Shown: positions 34,669 to 43,912 of the stretch, piece after piece
Layout of the letters: each line of letters starts with the position of its first letter
Numbering within the stretch: position 1 is the first letter of the stretch
Origin: UBA5239 sp040394635
GTDB taxonomy: Bacteria; Verrucomicrobiota; Lentisphaeria; Victivallales; Victivallaceae
Assembly (NCBI GenBank): GCA_040394635.1
Contig: JBEBRW010000014.1
Location: 32,813 to 96,812 of the forward strand
DNA length: 64,000 bases
Reading direction: 5' to 3'
Notes under the pieces: generated by a model
The model's database searches: none
What the model was told of the DNA's origin: nothing
What the model saw: the letters and a program-made list of their open reading frames with translations, nothing else
Made by a program: the position numbers and the translations under genes

Positions 34669-34720
34669 TTGACAAAACCGGGAGATGCCTGTATAATTAT
34701 GTTAAACTGGTTTAAACCAG
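34669..34720 (+). promoter_or_regulatory. Sigma70 promoter and palindromic operator, cassette 3
   Basis: Perfect TTGACA (34669-34674), a 17-bp spacer, perfect TATAAT (34692-34697). A perfect 14-bp palindrome CTGGTTTAAACCAG lies at 34707-34720, covering the predicted transcription start region. Occupation by a repressor would block the promoter. Confidence 0.88.
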
Positions 34721-34746
34721 ATGCAAACCACAAGAGAATTTGAGAG

Positions 34747-35844
34747 ATGATAAAGAGCTTCAGCGAATCCGAAACCATACCGGAGCGGGTCTTCCGGGAG
34801 ATCGTTTCCGACATCAACTCCGGGAAACTGAAATCCGGCGAGAGACTGCCCGGCGACCGCCTGCTGGCCGAACAATACGGCGCCGGCCGGAGCTCGATGA
34901 TTTCCGCGCTGCGGCTGCTCCAGCAAAAAGGTTATATCGAACGCCTGCCCATGCGCGGCACCTTCGTGCGCAAAGACGTCCGAAAAGCCACCTCCGAAGT
35001 CAAGATCTGCTTTCCGCAACCGGAACTGACCATGCTGCCGGAGCATCTGGGCTACCCCAACTTCATCGCCTATATGGAGATCATCCAGGGGTTGATTTAC
35101 CAATGCTCGGCGAATAACTTCAGCGTCGTCTCCCGTTACATGGAGGACAGCGACGATCCGCTGGTGACCCGCCGCCAATTCGAGTTTATCCAGCAAACCA
35201 GCGACGCGGTGGTATTTTTCGGTCACCAGTTCCAGAACCTCAAGGAAGCCATTTACCAGAACAATATCCCGGCGGTAGTTATTTCGCCGCAATACTTCTG
35301 GAGCCAATCGCGATTGCCGAGCTGCAGCTTCAATCTCGAATCCGGTTTCAAGGAATATGCCGGGCGGCTGGCCGCGGAAGGCTGCAAATCCTTCGGCATC
35401 ATCAGCATGCCCCCGCCTTTCGAGCCGGACCGGCTGGAGCTGGAACTGCGGCGCAGCATGCTCCGTGACCAGCTGGAGGCGTATGGCATCCGGGTCAGGA
35501 ATTACCAGGTGCCCCTGCATCAAACGCCATCGGAAGCGGTTTATAATGAATTGGTTTCGCTATTGAACTCCGAGAATGACCTGCCGGATACGCTGTGTGG
35601 AACGCATTACCCCACGATCGTGGCGCTGCAACAGCTTATGTACGAGCGGAACCACCGGTTCAAAGTAACCGCATTGGCGGGCGGCGGCGTATTTTCCATG
35701 CTGAACCCACAGCTTACCTATATCCGGGTACCGCATTTCGAGATGGGGCAGAAGGCCAGCGCCATGCTGGTGGACGCGGTGAAAACCGGCAAAACCAAAA
35801 TCGAGAACCAGGAGATATCAGCCAGAGTATGGCCGTATAAATAA
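34747..35844 (+). CDS. GntR-LacI-type regulator, cassette 3
   Basis: A 365-residue regulator. GntR winged helix at about 8-75 (IPERVFREIVSDINSGKLKSG, RLPGDRLLAEQYGAGRSSMISAL), then a periplasmic-binding-protein-like sensor domain (about 85-360) that is more divergent than in cassette 2 (NFIAYMEIIQGLIYQ, DAVVFFGHQF, GCKSFGIISMP, TALAGGGVFSML). It is first in a three-gene operon and 16 bp before its pseudopilin. The palindrome at its promoter is probably its own operator. Confidence 0.88.
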   Translation: MIKSFSESETIPERVFREIVSDINSGKLKSGERLPGDRLLAEQYGAGRSSMISALRLLQQKGYIERLPMRGTFVRKDVRKATSEVKICFPQPELTMLPEHLGYPNFIAYMEIIQGLIYQCSANNFSVVSRYMEDSDDPLVTRRQFEFIQQTSDAVVFFGHQFQNLKEAIYQNNIPAVVISPQYFWSQSRLPSCSFNLESGFKEYAGRLAAEGCKSFGIISMPPPFEPDRLELELRRSMLRDQLEAYGIRVRNYQVPLHQTPSEAVYNELVSLLNSENDLPDTLCGTHYPTIVALQQLMYERNHRFKVTALAGGGVFSMLNPQLTYIRVPHFEMGQKASAMLVDAVKTGKTKIENQEISARVWPYK

Positions 35845-35860
35845 TCAGGAGACAAAAGAA

Positions 35861-36628
35861 ATGAAAAGACAGAAAAATTTTACACTTATTGAATTACTCG
35901 TAGTAATAGCGATCATCGCCATCCTGGCCGCAATGCTGCTGCCGGCGTTGAACCGTGCCCGTGAACGGAGCCGGCAAATACATTGCACCAACAATCTTAA
36001 AATGCTCAGTCTCGGTTTTATTCAATACGCCAGCGAAAACCAGGACTATTTTCCACGGGCGACAGCTCCGGTGCCTGCCGGGGCCCTGGGCGGAGTCGAC
36101 TACTGGCTGGACCGTATCGGCGAAAGCATAGGGGTATTCGTCACCGGCGAAGACAGAACCTTGAGGGATATCCGTTATGCTCCGAATAAGGACCGCTTTA
36201 AAATTTTCAGCTGCCAGTCCAATCCCCGAAAATCATTTGCCGAATTTGCCCCGACTTCGGTGCCCAAAGCTGTGACCAACTATGTAGTCAATGCTGCAAT
36301 CGGGGGAGACCACCCCGGTCTCACCTATCCGGCTCCGCCCGTGAAGATCATATCGCTCAAATCCCCCTCTGCAAACGGCTTGCTCTGGGACGGAATAGTC
36401 AACGAATACGCGAGGTTGAGCGCATCCGTTCCTTCCTTTATTGAATTGACCAGCGACTATAATACCGTAAGCAGGCATCATCAGAACCAGGCCAATCTTC
36501 TGTATGTGGACGGACACGTCAAGGCAGCCACCCAGGCGCCCTACCTACCGATGGTTTACAACACCAATCCGGGCTGGCTCAACGAAAAAGCATCGGGAAG
36601 CGGTACCATCGTCTGGAACTCCCATTAA
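35861..36628 (+). CDS. Prepilin-like H-X9-DG protein, cassette 3
   Basis: A 255-residue pseudopilin-like protein: leader MKRQKN, then FTLIELLVVIAIIAILAAML, with Asn instead of Gly before Phe. The C-terminal motif is H-QNQANLLYV-DG. The middle is variable, as in the other family members. AGGAG precedes the ATG. Confidence 0.9.
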   Translation: MKRQKNFTLIELLVVIAIIAILAAMLLPALNRARERSRQIHCTNNLKMLSLGFIQYASENQDYFPRATAPVPAGALGGVDYWLDRIGESIGVFVTGEDRTLRDIRYAPNKDRFKIFSCQSNPRKSFAEFAPTSVPKAVTNYVVNAAIGGDHPGLTYPAPPVKIISLKSPSANGLLWDGIVNEYARLSASVPSFIELTSDYNTVSRHHQNQANLLYVDGHVKAATQAPYLPMVYNTNPGWLNEKASGSGTIVWNSH

Positions 36629-36645
36629 TTAAAAGGGCCATCACC

Positions 36646-38937
36646 ATGAAAAAATCGATTCTCCTGATTTTATGTGTCTTATTTGCCTGCGGTCACGCCG
36701 CGGATATCCGGCTTGCGGATAATTATGTTTTACATTTGGCCGCCCCGGCGACTCCGGAAGATCAATTGGCGGCCAGTGAACTGCAGGAAGCTTTTCTGGC
36801 GGTGACCAAACGCGAGCTGAAATTCGCCGCAAACAGCAGCAATCCCAAAATCCATATCGGGGTAATGCCGCCCGGTGAAGCCCCGCTGAAAGACGATGAG
36901 CATATCATCAAAACGGACGGATCGGATATTTATCTTTTCGGTACCGGCAAATGGGGCAATCTTTATGCGGTTTATTCATTTATCGAAGACCAGCTTGACG
37001 GGCATTATTACAATGTCAATGATGGCTTATCCATTGCTTATGACCCCACAAAAACCCTGAAACCGTTCAACCGGCGTTACCAGTATGCTTTTGCCTGGCG
37101 CAAACAGATCACCCTGCGCCGGGAGGGAGCCGCCTATTATGTGCGTAACCGCAATAACGTTTCCGGCAGCAGTTACCCGCAAATCAAGGATGATGTCGTT
37201 TACCTGTCGCCGTTCAGCCATTCCTTTTATTTCTTTATCCCCCCGGGCGGCGCCACTGTGCTGGGCAGCAATCCGAACAACAATCACAAAGGTTACTTTG
37301 CCGAACATCCCGAGTATTTCTCCCAGGACAAGTCGGGCAATCGTGTCCGTACCCAGCTTTGCCTGAGCAATAAATCCATGCGCCGGGAATTGATAAAAAA
37401 TATCGAAAACACCATTGTCGCCCAACAGGAAAAAACCGCCGGATACCGCAAAAAGATCATCGATTTCTCCGCCAATGACTCCGGCGGCGCGCTCTGCTTC
37501 TGCCCGGACTGTCAGGAACTGGAAAAAAAGTATGACTGCCCCGGGGGCCCGCTTTTCGACTGCCTGATCGAAGTATGTGAATTTTTCAAGGACAAACACC
37601 CCGACATTACTTTTACCACGTTGCTTTACCGCAAAGAGCAAACCCAGAAGCCACCGCAGAACATAGCGAAGTTCCCCGGAAATTTCGAAGGCGTATTTGC
37701 GCCGATCCATGACAATTTTCTAGGGAGCATCACCGATGAATCGAACAGGGAATCCTTGCAGCATTTGACCCGCTGGGCCAAGATTGCCAATATCTCGATC
37801 TGGTATTACACCAGTCAGTATTCAGTTTATTTCCATACCGTTCGCGGTTTTCCGCCGCCGCCGCTGGGCCATGTGGAACGCCATGTTCAGGATATGAGGA
37901 AGTTCGCGGAACTGGGGATAAAAAGTATCTTCTCCGAACACGACAGCGGCACCGCCTGCGGAGCCAACTTCGTCGACCTGCAGGAGTATCTGATGTACAA
38001 ATTAATGCAGGACCCATATCTGGACGCCAAGAAATTAGTCAGCCAATATATGCGCGACAATTACAAAGCCGCTGCCGTGCCATTGCAGGCCTGGTTGGAG
38101 GAATTGGAAGGCTACCGCAAACAAATGCTGGCCAGGGGAGATCATTTCACCTATATGCCGGCGATCGGCCAATATGCATTTTATATGACCCCCGCCAATA
38201 TTCTACGCTGGCAGAAACAGTTTGACGAAATGGAAAAATCAATCGGAAACGATGATGTGACCCTGCAGAAAATCCGTCAGGTACGGCTCGGACTGGATCT
38301 GGCGACGATTGCCGACTTGAACCGCCTTGCGGTATTTTACCCGGATATGGCGAAGTCCCGTGACCGCATGAAAGAACGGATTCTCAATACCGTCGACCGC
38401 GCCAACAAGGAACGGATTTCGGACGCCCATGCCTATGACCGGCTGAATATCCGTCCATTTCTGACCGAACTGGAACGAGAACCCAAAAAGCTCCCGGAAC
38501 AATTCTCACAGATTCCGCCGGAACGCCTCATCCAGATCAATCCCGATTATCCGCGCAAACTCATCCCGGCGCGACGCTTCGAAGACAAGGATGCCGCATG
38601 GGGTGTCGCCGCCTACGAAAATATTTCCGCCGATAAAGGCACGTTCAAATTCGGTTTCCATGATTATTGGAACCGCACTACCCCGAATTCGCTGGACATC
38701 GATCTGGACCGGGTCAAGGACGGTTATGAATTTTACAACCTCGGCAAGGTCAAACTTACCCAGAACTGTATGTTTTTCCCGGAAAAATGGAATTTCTGCG
38801 TCTATGCCGATCCTTTTTACTCCATCGATGAACCGGATGCTCAATACGAAGCTTACGCCTCGCTCAAGTTCATCGGGGAAAAAGGCGGGGAACGCAAAGT
38901 CCTCTGCGACCGGATTGTTCTGGTCCGAATCGAATAA
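36646..38937 (+). CDS. Secreted DUF4838-type enzyme, cassette 3
   Basis: A 763-residue exported protein (signal peptide about 1-18, LLILCVLFACGHA). It shows the same plan as the cassette 1 enzyme: alpha-glucuronidase-like N-terminal domain (EDQLAASELQEAFLAVTKREL, KWGNLYAVYSFIEDQL) and the DUF4838 core with DFSANDSGGALCFCPDCQELEK (CxC-x2-C again). It has an additional C-terminal beta domain of about 130 residues. Probably a glycoside hydrolase. It comes 17 bp after the pseudopilin. A cysteine near the signal end (FACG) might mean lipidation; not certain. Confidence 0.85.
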   Translation: MKKSILLILCVLFACGHAADIRLADNYVLHLAAPATPEDQLAASELQEAFLAVTKRELKFAANSSNPKIHIGVMPPGEAPLKDDEHIIKTDGSDIYLFGTGKWGNLYAVYSFIEDQLDGHYYNVNDGLSIAYDPTKTLKPFNRRYQYAFAWRKQITLRREGAAYYVRNRNNVSGSSYPQIKDDVVYLSPFSHSFYFFIPPGGATVLGSNPNNNHKGYFAEHPEYFSQDKSGNRVRTQLCLSNKSMRRELIKNIENTIVAQQEKTAGYRKKIIDFSANDSGGALCFCPDCQELEKKYDCPGGPLFDCLIEVCEFFKDKHPDITFTTLLYRKEQTQKPPQNIAKFPGNFEGVFAPIHDNFLGSITDESNRESLQHLTRWAKIANISIWYYTSQYSVYFHTVRGFPPPPLGHVERHVQDMRKFAELGIKSIFSEHDSGTACGANFVDLQEYLMYKLMQDPYLDAKKLVSQYMRDNYKAAAVPLQAWLEELEGYRKQMLARGDHFTYMPAIGQYAFYMTPANILRWQKQFDEMEKSIGNDDVTLQKIRQVRLGLDLATIADLNRLAVFYPDMAKSRDRMKERILNTVDRANKERISDAHAYDRLNIRPFLTELEREPKKLPEQFSQIPPERLIQINPDYPRKLIPARRFEDKDAAWGVAAYENISADKGTFKFGFHDYWNRTTPNSLDIDLDRVKDGYEFYNLGKVKLTQNCMFFPEKWNFCVYADPFYSIDEPDAQYEAYASLKFIGEKGGERKVLCDRIVLVRIE

Positions 38938-39000
38938 TCCGCCACCTCCAGCCAAAGGGGTTTGAAAGGGTCAAAGGAGTTCGGGGAAATGGAAAACTTC

Positions 39001-39049
39001 GCCAAAAGTTTACCGTTTCCCTTGATTGAACTCTTTTGGCCGTCTTTTT
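39001..39049 (+). terminator. Possible terminator after cassette 3
   Basis: Inverted repeat GCCAAAAG (39001-39008) / CTTTTGGC (39033-39040) with a long loop, followed by CGTC and a run of seven T. It lies in the 247-bp gap before tig. The A/T-rich remainder (39060-39184) probably holds the tig promoter, but I cannot pick one. Confidence 0.5.
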
Positions 39050-39184
39050 TTGTCTACAAAATCCCGAATTTTGTCCTTTGCCGCTGGAAAAATTATTTTC
39101 CGCGAGTATATTAATCAACTTAGCATAATTTTTATATCTATGTGAATTTTGATGTATTTAAGATAAAAACAAAAAGGACTGAAA

Positions 39185-40510
39185 ATGGCTAAAACTGACG
39201 CAAGTGCTCTGTTCCAGGTGAAAAGTGAAAAATTGAAGGCTTGTCAGAAGCGCTTCGACTTCACCGTGTCCAAGGAAAATCTGAAGAATGAACTGAAAAA
39301 GGTTACCGCCTATTTCGTCAACGGTGCCAGCATCCCCGGCTTCCGCCGCGGCAAGGCCCCGATGCAAGTCGTTCTCCGCAAACACGAAAAAGATATCATC
39401 GAAGAACTGAAGATGCGTCTCTATTCGCAGGCGTTCGAAACGCTGCAGAAGGACGAAAGCGTCGATATCGTTTCCTGGGGCGCTCCCGTCGAAAAGAACC
39501 CGCTGGATGTCAATGCCGATGCCGATTATGAATTTTCCTTCGCCATGGAGCTCTCTCCCGAGTTCGACATGCCCGATTACAACGCCATGAAGGTGGACGT
39601 GCCGAAAGCGGAAATCACCGAAGCGGCCATCGATGAGCGCATCAAGAGCTACGGCGAAATGTACGGCACCTACGCCGAAATCGAAGGCAAAGCCGAAAAA
39701 GAAGACATGCTCAAAGTCAGCTATACTTCCGACTTCGAAGTTGCCGAAGACGCCTCCCCGGCCCTGATCCGCCAGGTGAACGCCAAAGAAAACTGGATTT
39801 GGCTGAGCGAACCGGAAATGATCCCCGGCGTCATCGCCGCCCTCACCGGCGCCGAAAAGGACAAGGATTATGAATTCACCGCCGAGTATCCGGCCGATTA
39901 CCGCGACGAAGAACTCGCCGGCAAAAAGGTCGCTTACAAGGTCCATGTGACCGCTGTCCAGCGCCGTCAGGCTCTTTCCGCCGACGATCTGGCCAAGCGC
40001 ATGAATCTGGAAAATGTCGACAAGCTCCGCGAAATGATGAAAACCGCGCTGGAAAATGAAAATTCCATGAAGCAGCGCAACGATATCGCCGAAGCCTACA
40101 TGAAGCAGATCGGCGACGCCATCGGCAACTTCGAGCTCCCGCCGAACCTGCTGAACAACGAAAACGAAAAAGAACTCCGCCGCCTGGCCAATGAAATCGT
40201 CAAGAACGAAAACGACGTCGAAGACTTCAAGGCCAACGTCGAGAAATACAAGGAAGAAACCCGTTCGAAAGCCGAAGAAAAGCTCCGCAAGCTCTTCATC
40301 TGCCGCCGCATCGCCGAAAAGGAAAACATTTCGGTTGACAGCAAGGAAGTCGATTCCCAGCTGAAAGGCATGAGCAAATACTACGGCTACAAGGAAAAAG
40401 AACTCCGCTCCATGCTCGAAAAGAACGGCGGCATGGAAGATATCCAGCTCGACCTGATGATCAGCAAGGTCATGGATTTCCTGGTCAACAAAGCGGAAGG
40501 CGCCAAATAA
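39185..40510 (+). CDS. tig: Trigger factor
   Basis: Ribosome-bound chaperone for nascent chains. 441 residues: an N-terminal ribosome-binding domain with GFRRGKAPMQVVLRK (the family GFRxGKxP loop), a middle domain in the FKBP-like position (about 150-245), and a long helical C-terminal domain. The protein is very rich in Glu and Lys. It starts the tig-clpP-clpX order found in many bacteria. Confidence 0.95.
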   Translation: MAKTDASALFQVKSEKLKACQKRFDFTVSKENLKNELKKVTAYFVNGASIPGFRRGKAPMQVVLRKHEKDIIEELKMRLYSQAFETLQKDESVDIVSWGAPVEKNPLDVNADADYEFSFAMELSPEFDMPDYNAMKVDVPKAEITEAAIDERIKSYGEMYGTYAEIEGKAEKEDMLKVSYTSDFEVAEDASPALIRQVNAKENWIWLSEPEMIPGVIAALTGAEKDKDYEFTAEYPADYRDEELAGKKVAYKVHVTAVQRRQALSADDLAKRMNLENVDKLREMMKTALENENSMKQRNDIAEAYMKQIGDAIGNFELPPNLLNNENEKELRRLANEIVKNENDVEDFKANVEKYKEETRSKAEEKLRKLFICRRIAEKENISVDSKEVDSQLKGMSKYYGYKEKELRSMLEKNGGMEDIQLDLMISKVMDFLVNKAEGAK

Positions 40511-40546
40511 CCGGTGCCCTCTAACGATAAATGAGGAGAGAATAAG

Positions 40547-41143
40547 ATGAAAGCAAATTCCGTATTGGTACCGATGGTAGTGGAACAGACCGGTCAGGGC
40601 GAGCGTGGATACGATATTTATTCGCGTCTGCTGAAGGACCGCATCATTCTGCTTGGCACGCCGATCGACGACAACATTGCCAATCTGGTGGTTGCCCAGC
40701 TTCTGTTTCTCCAATCCGAAGACCCGAAAAAGGACATTGACCTGTATATCAACAGTCCCGGGGGTTCGATTACTGCGGGGCTGGCGATTTACGACACCAT
40801 GCAGATTCTTTCCTGCGACGTCAAGACTTACTGTATCGGTCAAGCCGCCAGCATGGGAGCTGTGCTGCTGGCCGCCGGCGCCAAGGGCAAACGCTTCGCG
40901 CTGCCCAATGCCCGCATCATGATTCACCAGCCCTGGGGCGGTGCCGAAGGTACCGCGGCGGATATCCATATCCAGTCGCAGGAAATCCTCCGCCTGCGCA
41001 AGATGCTTAACGACATCCTGAGCAAACACACCGGCCGCCCGATCAAGAAAGTCGAAATCGACACCGACCGCGACAACTTCATGTCCGCCGAGGAAGCGAT
41101 GAAATACGGCCTCGTCGACTCCGTGGTCGGCGCCAATAAATAA
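40547..41143 (+). CDS. clpP: ATP-dependent Clp protease, proteolytic subunit
   Basis: 198-residue serine protease that forms the Clp barrel. Catalytic residues are S102 (GQAASMGAVLL), H127 (ARIMIHQPWGG) and D172 (VEIDTDRDNF). YINSPGGSITAGLAIYD is the oxyanion/handle region. No long propeptide. GAGGAGA precedes the ATG; clpX follows 20 bp later. Confidence 0.96.
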   Translation: MKANSVLVPMVVEQTGQGERGYDIYSRLLKDRIILLGTPIDDNIANLVVAQLLFLQSEDPKKDIDLYINSPGGSITAGLAIYDTMQILSCDVKTYCIGQAASMGAVLLAAGAKGKRFALPNARIMIHQPWGGAEGTAADIHIQSQEILRLRKMLNDILSKHTGRPIKKVEIDTDRDNFMSAEEAMKYGLVDSVVGANK

Positions 41144-41163
41144 ATGGTAAAGGTTTACTGATT

Positions 41164-42489
41164 GTGGCTAACAACAATAATAATAACAATAATAATAAGT
41201 TGCTTTGCTCTTTCTGCGGGCGCGATTCCGAGGACCCCGAAGCCGGCGGGCTGATTACCAGCCGCAGCGGCGCATCGATCTGTCGCTCGTGCGTGGAAAT
41301 CTGCAATGAAATGTGCCATCCGAAAGAAAACGCCAAAGGCAAAAACGCCGCCAAAAAAGGCGCCGCCAATGATATCGGCCAACTCGTCCGTTCCCTGCGG
41401 GTACCCAAACCCCAGGAAATCAAAAACGTGCTGGACCGCTATGTCATCGGCCAGGATCTGGCGAAGAAAACCTTGTCGGTGGCGGTGCACAATCATTACA
41501 AGAGACTGCAGTCTTATTACACCGAAAACAAGCTCGAAGAAGAGTTTGTGGACGTGGAAGTGGAAAAGAGCAACGTCCTGCTCGTCGGCCCCACCGGCAG
41601 CGGCAAAACGCTGCTGGCCAAAACGCTGGCGAAACTTCTCGACGTGCCGTTCTGTATTTGCGACGCCACAACCCTGACCGAGGCCGGCTACGTCGGCGAA
41701 GACGTGGAAAACATCATCCTGCGCCTCGTTCAGGCTGCCGATTACGATATTGACAAGGCCCAGATCGGTATTATCTATGTCGACGAAATCGACAAGATTT
41801 CCCGGAAAACCGAAAACGTCTCGATCACCCGCGACGTCTCCGGCGAAGGTGTTCAGCAGGCCCTCTTGAAAATTGTCGAAGGCACCACTGCCAACGTCCC
41901 GCCGAAGGGCGGCCGCAAGCACCCGAATCAGGAATATCTGCAGGTGGACACCACCAATATCCTGTTCATCTGCGGCGGCGCTTTTGTCGGGCTGGAAAAG
42001 ATCATCCAGCGCCGCGTGGGCAAGCAGATCCTGGGCTTCAACCGTGAAAAAGAGCAGGAAGCGCTGCCGAAAGGCATCAGCCGCAGCGAAACCATGCTCG
42101 AACACGAAGACATGGTACGTTTCGGCCTGATTCCCGAATTCATCGGCCGCTTGCCGATTATCGCCCAGTTGACCCCGCTGACCCGCGAGGACCTGATCAA
42201 GATTCTGGTCGAGCCCAAAAACGCGGTCACCCGTCAATATGCGAAGCTGATGGCCATGGAAGGGATCAAGCTCAAATTCAGCGACGACTCCTATGACGCC
42301 CTGGCCGAGATCGCCGAACGCAAAGGCGCCGGCGCCCGCGGCCTGCGCTCACTGCTGGAAGAACTGATGATGGAAGTCATGTTCGACATTCCGTCCATGG
42401 AAAATGTAATCGAGTGCCGGATTACCGGCGATGTCGTCCGCGGCCTTGCCAAACCTGAGCTCAAGTTCGGCAAGGCGAAAACCAAATAA
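41164..42489 (+). CDS. clpX: Clp protease ATPase subunit
   Basis: AAA+ unfoldase that feeds ClpP. 441 residues: zinc-binding domain with C15, C18, C40 and C43; Walker A GPTGSGKT; pore loop AGYVGEDVEN; Walker B IIYVDEIDKI; and the ClpP-docking loop, here KQILGF in place of the usual IGF. The start is a GTG at 41164, and the protein begins MA followed by nine consecutive Asn, an unusual low-complexity leader. Confidence 0.96.
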   Translation: MANNNNNNNNNKLLCSFCGRDSEDPEAGGLITSRSGASICRSCVEICNEMCHPKENAKGKNAAKKGAANDIGQLVRSLRVPKPQEIKNVLDRYVIGQDLAKKTLSVAVHNHYKRLQSYYTENKLEEEFVDVEVEKSNVLLVGPTGSGKTLLAKTLAKLLDVPFCICDATTLTEAGYVGEDVENIILRLVQAADYDIDKAQIGIIYVDEIDKISRKTENVSITRDVSGEGVQQALLKIVEGTTANVPPKGGRKHPNQEYLQVDTTNILFICGGAFVGLEKIIQRRVGKQILGFNREKEQEALPKGISRSETMLEHEDMVRFGLIPEFIGRLPIIAQLTPLTREDLIKILVEPKNAVTRQYAKLMAMEGIKLKFSDDSYDALAEIAERKGAGARGLRSLLEELMMEVMFDIPSMENVIECRITGDVVRGLAKPELKFGKAKTK

Positions 42490-42508
42490 TTGATTTTCGG
42501 GAATTCCG

Positions 42509-43762
42509 ATGGAAAAAACCGATAAATTTGATGTTAAGATCGATGACCGTACTGCTCAGATCATGTTCAACAAAAGTGTTGACATGGAGCAGAAGGATTT
42601 GGCGACGCAAAAAATCGTCCTTACCGACGATGACGGGCCGGATATGCGGCTCAGCGTTGATTTTTCATTGAGTTCCCTGAGCACCCAGGCCTCCGGCAAA
42701 TACCGCTTTATCCGCAGTATCGGCTTCGGCGGCATGAAGACCGTGACCGAAGTCCGCGACAAAGACACCGGGCGCACCGTGGCCATGGCTTCGATCCCCG
42801 ATGCCGCCGACCGCCATGTCAGCGACCTTTACCGCTTCGTCCAGGAAGCCGTCATCACCGCCCGCCTGGAGCACCCGAACATCGTACCGATCCACGAGAT
42901 CGGCATCGACTCAACCGGCGCGCCCTATTTCACCATGAAGCTGCTGAAGGGACGCACCCTCGCCACGCTGATCAAGAAATTGCGCGACAAGGAGCCTTAC
43001 GAGACCAATAAATACAACGAAGAGCGTCTGCTCTTCATTTTCATGCGGGTTTGCAATGCGATTGCGTTTGCCCACTCGCAGCATATCATCCACCTCGATC
43101 TGAAGCCGGAAAACGTCCATATCGGCGAATTCGGCGAAGTGCTGGTGCTGGACTGGGGACTGGCCAAATACATCGGCCCCTCCGACAACCCCGCCAACCC
43201 GATGCTGAAGTATCACCCGGCCTATGACGACGGCAAAACCCCGAAAATGTCGAACGGCGAAACCCTCGACGGCATCGCCCGGGGCACCCCCGGCTACATG
43301 GCCCCCGAGCAGGCCGCCGGGCTGAACAGCCAGAAAGACGAACGCAGCGACATCTACGCCCTCGGCTCCATCCTGTATGCGATGATGACGCTCCGCAATC
43401 CCCTGGCCGTGACCGAAGTCAAGAAAATGCTGATCAAGACCATCCGCGGAGAAATCACTCCGCCGAATAAGCTCAAGAAGCTGGACCGTTCGGTACCGAA
43501 CGCGCTCGAGGCCATTATCATGAAGGCCATGCACCAGAGACCGGAAATGCGCTACCAGACCGTGAATGAACTGCGCGACGACCTTTTTGCCTACATCGGC
43601 GGCTATGCGACCACGGCGGAATCGCCGGGACCGCTGAGAAAAATCTGGCTCTTTTTCGTCCGCAACTGGCGGTCCGTGCTGCTGTTCATCACCTTCATGA
43701 TGCTGATGGCATTGCTGGGTGTTTTGATCTATCTTTTTTCCAGCGGAGCAATTGAAATATAA
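42509..43762 (+). CDS. Ser/Thr protein kinase with WNK-like lysine placement
   Basis: A 417-residue membrane-anchored kinase. An acidic N-terminal region (1-63) precedes the kinase domain (about 64-365) and one TM segment (about 386-411) with almost nothing after it. Catalytic loop HLDLKPEN (D197, N202), metal-binding DWG (D215), APE (265-267) and the helix-C Glu (E113) are present. The usual VAxK lysine is absent (VAMA, A94), but the glycine loop GFGGMKTV carries K77 where WNK kinases place their catalytic lysine (GSFKTV). It follows clpX by 19 bp. The stop codon abuts a family A repeat. Confidence 0.88.
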   Translation: MEKTDKFDVKIDDRTAQIMFNKSVDMEQKDLATQKIVLTDDDGPDMRLSVDFSLSSLSTQASGKYRFIRSIGFGGMKTVTEVRDKDTGRTVAMASIPDAADRHVSDLYRFVQEAVITARLEHPNIVPIHEIGIDSTGAPYFTMKLLKGRTLATLIKKLRDKEPYETNKYNEERLLFIFMRVCNAIAFAHSQHIIHLDLKPENVHIGEFGEVLVLDWGLAKYIGPSDNPANPMLKYHPAYDDGKTPKMSNGETLDGIARGTPGYMAPEQAAGLNSQKDERSDIYALGSILYAMMTLRNPLAVTEVKKMLIKTIRGEITPPNKLKKLDRSVPNALEAIIMKAMHQRPEMRYQTVNELRDDLFAYIGGYATTAESPGPLRKIWLFFVRNWRSVLLFITFMMLMALLGVLIYLFSSGAIEI

Positions 43763-43896
43763 TTGAAAATTGAAAGTGGAAAATGGAAAGTTAAGGAGAA
43801 AATTCGTTTTTCAGCGAAGTACTGATATTAAAGAGGGTTAAAGGGATACCTCCCTTTCCGCAATTTTCAACTTTCCATTTTCCATTTTCAATTAAT
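43760..43896. repeat. Dispersed hairpin repeat family A, copy 1
   Basis: The left arm begins at the TAA stop of the kinase gene (TAATTGAAAATTGAAAGTGG, then AAAATGGAAAGTT to 43792). The right arm (43861-43896) is its near-perfect complement. The interior has GGGTTAAAGGGATACCTCCC. The copy at 54177-54311 has the same arms and a related interior in the opposite orientation. No gene is inside. Confidence 0.85.
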
Positions 43897-43912
43897 ATAA
43901 GGAGAATCTCTC

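Noticed and set aside
39158..41029. 623-codon open frame on the minus strand
   Set aside because: Lies opposite tig and clpP. Its Phe/His/Val-rich translation is the usual shadow of Glu/Lys-rich genes.
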